A DNA stretch of 6,802 nt. Origin: Bacteroidota bacterium. Its GTDB lineage: Bacteria; Bacteroidota; Bacteroidia; Bacteroidales; UBA932. Location of the stretch: positions 1-6,802 of the forward strand of contig JAGDMC010000077.1 of assembly GCA_017860395.1 (NCBI GenBank), given 5' to 3'. Below the pieces are notes generated by a model. It did no database searches. It was given only the letters and a program-made list of their open reading frames with translations, and had not been told where the DNA came from. Made by a program: the position numbers and the translations under genes. Positions 5,057 to 6,802 of this stretch are shown one piece after another (position 1 is the stretch's first letter; each line of letters starts with the position of its first letter).

Positions 5057-6550
5057 ATGGAACTTATCAGGAGCTTTCGCTTTGCCAATGTTTTAATTGT
5101 AATAACATCATTGTCGATTATTTCTTCCTGTTCAAAAGAGGAAAAGCCCGTAGATCCGAAACCTGAACCTCCGGTTGTGGAGTTATCAAAAATTTATAAT
5201 CCGTCAACAGATAATGTTGTAATAAGTCATGAGTTTCGTGCTGCATGGCTGACAACAGCATGGGGTCTTGACTGGCCGCAATCTTATACAGGGGCGACAG
5301 CTCAGAGGGATCTTCTTATTTCACTTATCGACAGATTGAAAGGAATGAATATAAATGTTATATTTTTTCAGGTAAGATGCTCTTCAGATGCGTTTTATAA
5401 ATCATCAATCTCGCCTTGGTCTTCTTATCTGACTGGTAAACAGGGAGACGATCCAGGGTTTGACCCGTTACAGGTTGCCGTGGAAGAGGCACACAAAAGA
5501 GGAATGGAACTTCATGCCTGGATGAATCCGTACAGGATTGGTTCAGATACACAATACTATGCTCCGGGCCATCCGGCACTCCTGCATCCCGATTGGTATG
5601 TTGTATATGACAAAGCCAGATACTGGAATCCCGGGCTTCCCGAAGTGAGAGCACATTTGAATAGTGTTGTAAAAGAGGTAATTGACAATTATGCAGTTGA
5701 TGGAATCCATTTCGACGACTATTTTTATCCTGATGGAGCAAAAAATACTACAGATATTTATAAATTTAACGACAAGGCAACATTTGAAAGGTATGGAAAC
5801 AGTTTAACTCTTGATAAATGGAGAGAGAAAAATGTAGATGACCTTATAAAAGGCGTAAACGAAACTATTAAAGCTGTTAACCCTAAACTGATATTCGGCA
5901 TCTCACCTTCCGGCAGAATTGAAAATTCACTGGCTCTTTACGCAAATTCCATTACATGGCTAAGTAATGGATGGATTGATTATCTGGCTCCTCAGATTTA
6001 TTGGGAGATAGGCCATGCCACTGCGGATTTTGACAGACTTGTCCGTTACTGGGACAACAACTCCTATGGGAAACCAATTTTTCCGGGAATTGCAGCATAT
6101 AAATTCGGGGATGCTCTCTACCCTGCATACAGTTCAACAACACAGTTTCTTAACCAGGTTACTCTCAGCCGCTCACTATCAAATATTAAAGGAAATTGCT
6201 GGTACCGTACATTAAACATACTGGGCGGAACCTTGTCATCCTTTATTACTTCATCGTTATATCCGTCACTAAGCGTTGTACCGAAAATGGGATCAGTAAC
6301 GTTTACAGTACCATTGCCTCCCTCTGTTTCTGTATCCGGGACTACAGTCAACTGGAGCACTGTTTCAAATTCAACTCAATATGCTGTTTATGAGCTTAAG
6401 AGAAGGGGAACTAGTTCTACCTGGGATGCACTGGCACGTCAGATTGATTCAAAGACCAGTTTTAACGGGCAGACTTTAAAAAACTATCTTGTTATCGCAT
6501 TAAACGAAAGAGAAAAATCTGCACCCAGCAATATTGTTTATATTCAATAA
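5057..6550 (+). CDS. GHL10-type (DUF187) glycoside hydrolase lipoprotein with C-terminal FN3-like domain
   Basis: This 497-residue envelope lipoprotein is of the glycosyl hydrolase-like 10 family, which includes B. subtilis YngK and the E. coli peptidoglycan-glycan hydrolase DigH (YddW). By family it probably cleaves denuded peptidoglycan strands or another polysaccharide; the substrate here is unproven. Seen: basic n-region (Arg5, Arg8), hydrophobic stretch 10-22, lipobox IISSC with Cys25, then S-K-E-E and a Pro/Glu/Lys-rich spacer. The TIM-barrel domain (about 57-405) carries EFRAAWLTT, NVIFFQVR, LHAWMNPYR (152-160), VDGIHFDDYFYP (214-225) and DYLAPQIYWE (308-317). Conserved acidic residues Asp215, Asp220, Asp221 and Glu317 are catalytic or binding candidates. 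Residues about 409-497 form an FN3-like beta domain (VSGTTVNWSTV, then YLVIALNEREKSAPSNIV). The start at 5057 is supported by a complete signal peptide beginning there. There is no Shine-Dalgarno. Its end overlaps the convergent downstream gene by 7 bases. Confidence 0.92.
   Translation: MELIRSFRFANVLIVITSLSIISSCSKEEKPVDPKPEPPVVELSKIYNPSTDNVVISHEFRAAWLTTAWGLDWPQSYTGATAQRDLLISLIDRLKGMNINVIFFQVRCSSDAFYKSSISPWSSYLTGKQGDDPGFDPLQVAVEEAHKRGMELHAWMNPYRIGSDTQYYAPGHPALLHPDWYVVYDKARYWNPGLPEVRAHLNSVVKEVIDNYAVDGIHFDDYFYPDGAKNTTDIYKFNDKATFERYGNSLTLDKWREKNVDDLIKGVNETIKAVNPKLIFGISPSGRIENSLALYANSITWLSNGWIDYLAPQIYWEIGHATADFDRLVRYWDNNSYGKPIFPGIAAYKFGDALYPAYSSTTQFLNQVTLSRSLSNIKGNCWYRTLNILGGTLSSFITSSLYPSLSVVPKMGSVTFTVPLPPSVSVSGTTVNWSTVSNSTQYAVYELKRRGTSSTWDALARQIDSKTSFNGQTLKNYLVIALNEREKSAPSNIVYIQ
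5129..5143 (+). other. Lipidated Cys and putative lipoprotein surface-export signal (C-S-K-E-E)
   Basis: The codons give Cys25 followed by Ser-Lys-Glu-Glu. A Lys plus two acidic residues just after the lipidated Cys resembles the lipoprotein export signal described for Bacteroidota (Capnocytophaga type K-(D/E)2), which directs lipoproteins to the outer face of the outer membrane. Lipidation is well supported; surface display is inferred. Confidence 0.55.
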
Positions 6551-6802
6551 GTTTTTCCCTTTTCAAGTATCCATCCTGATATTAATTCCAAAACTTCAGG
6601 GGATATTGTCTCCTCAATTTTAGAGTATTCTGCCGGAAGTCCTGTTTCGGTTCTCTGAAACAAGTGATTTACCCCTTGAATGCTTTTAATTGTAACATAT
6701 TTTTTCAGAGAATCAGCATTACCTCCGTGAGCAGCCAATAATGATTTTTCAAGTGCATTAAGATTTACCTCATATGGAACCTGAAGGTCTTTTGTGCCAT
6801 TG
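6544..6802 (-). CDS. Alpha/beta hydrolase, C-terminal 85 residues only (gene continues beyond window)
   Basis: The minus-strand frame is open to the window edge, so only the 3' end is visible; the upstream TTG at 6738 is internal. The visible part starts N-G-T-K-D-L-Q-V-P, the strand and turn carrying the catalytic Asp (codon 6787-6789) in serine alpha/beta hydrolases. It continues to I-Q-G-V-N-H-L-F-Q with the catalytic His (codon 6664-6666), and ends TGLPAEYSKIEETISPEVLELISGWI, a tail I associate with esterase/dienelactone-hydrolase-like alpha/beta hydrolases. The nucleophile Ser and any signal peptide lie outside. The Asp-to-His spacing (41 residues) is somewhat longer than minimal because of an AAHGGNADSLKKY segment. 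The substrate cannot be told from this part. It converges on the GHL10 gene, with a 7-base overlap of the coding ends. Confidence 0.85.
   Translation of the reverse strand, partial: NGTKDLQVPYEVNLNALEKSLLAAHGGNADSLKKYVTIKSIQGVNHLFQRTETGLPAEYSKIEETISPEVLELISGWILEKGKTY

Noticed and set aside
5358..5741. 127-codon minus-strand open frame under the lipoprotein gene
   Set aside because: It is antisense to the conserved barrel motifs of the GHL10 protein and its translation has no family features.
1..6802. Mobile element, CRISPR array, defence system or prophage
   Set aside because: No transposase, integrase, terminal inverted repeats, spaced direct repeats or defence-gene motifs were seen; gene content and base composition look uniform.

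Overview
The window looks like ordinary chromosome from a Bacteroidota (Bacteroidales-like) bacterium. The evidence is AT-rich DNA, weak or absent Shine-Dalgarno sequences before most genes, matches to the Bacteroidota -7 promoter element TAnnTTTG, a lipoprotein whose Cys is followed by an S-K-E-E export-type signal, and a PAS-rich soluble hybrid histidine kinase. No genus can be named from sequence alone. There is no sign of a mobile element, CRISPR array, tRNA or rRNA.

Layout: (1) bases 1-1221 (+) hold the 3' nine-tenths of a dihydrolipoyl dehydrogenase-like flavoprotein gene, cut just after the codon for the expected second redox Cys. Ten bases later, 1232-1882 (+) encodes a short lipoate-protein ligase/lipoyltransferase-like protein. 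The pair probably belongs to a lipoate-dependent 2-oxoacid dehydrogenase operon lying mostly to the left. (2) 1943-4288 (+) is a three-PAS hybrid histidine kinase with its own likely promoter and a 12-bp palindrome before the start codon. (3) A two-part hairpin at 4296-4337 sits between the kinase and the convergent Hsp20 chaperone gene (4358-4804, -) and can serve as terminator for both. (4) A 252-base divergent intergenic region separates hsp20 from a GHL10-type glycoside hydrolase lipoprotein gene (5057-6550, +). (5) The window ends with the 3' end of an alpha/beta hydrolase gene on the minus strand, whose stop codon overlaps the end of the hydrolase lipoprotein gene by 7 bases.

The first two genes are functionally linked by lipoate metabolism. 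The kinase, chaperone, cell-envelope glycosidase and esterase-like gene look like independent transcription units; nothing ties them into one pathway.

I do not see a clearly new system. The best lead is the first gene pair. The Lpd-like protein keeps its FAD and His-Glu disulfide-chemistry motifs, but its NAD(H)-binding glycine motif, the following acidic residue and the GRxPN-like segment are all altered. Its neighbour is a single-domain ligase-like protein whose canonical third loop glycine is Glu. This may be a divergent lipoyl-handling module that does not use NAD in the usual way.
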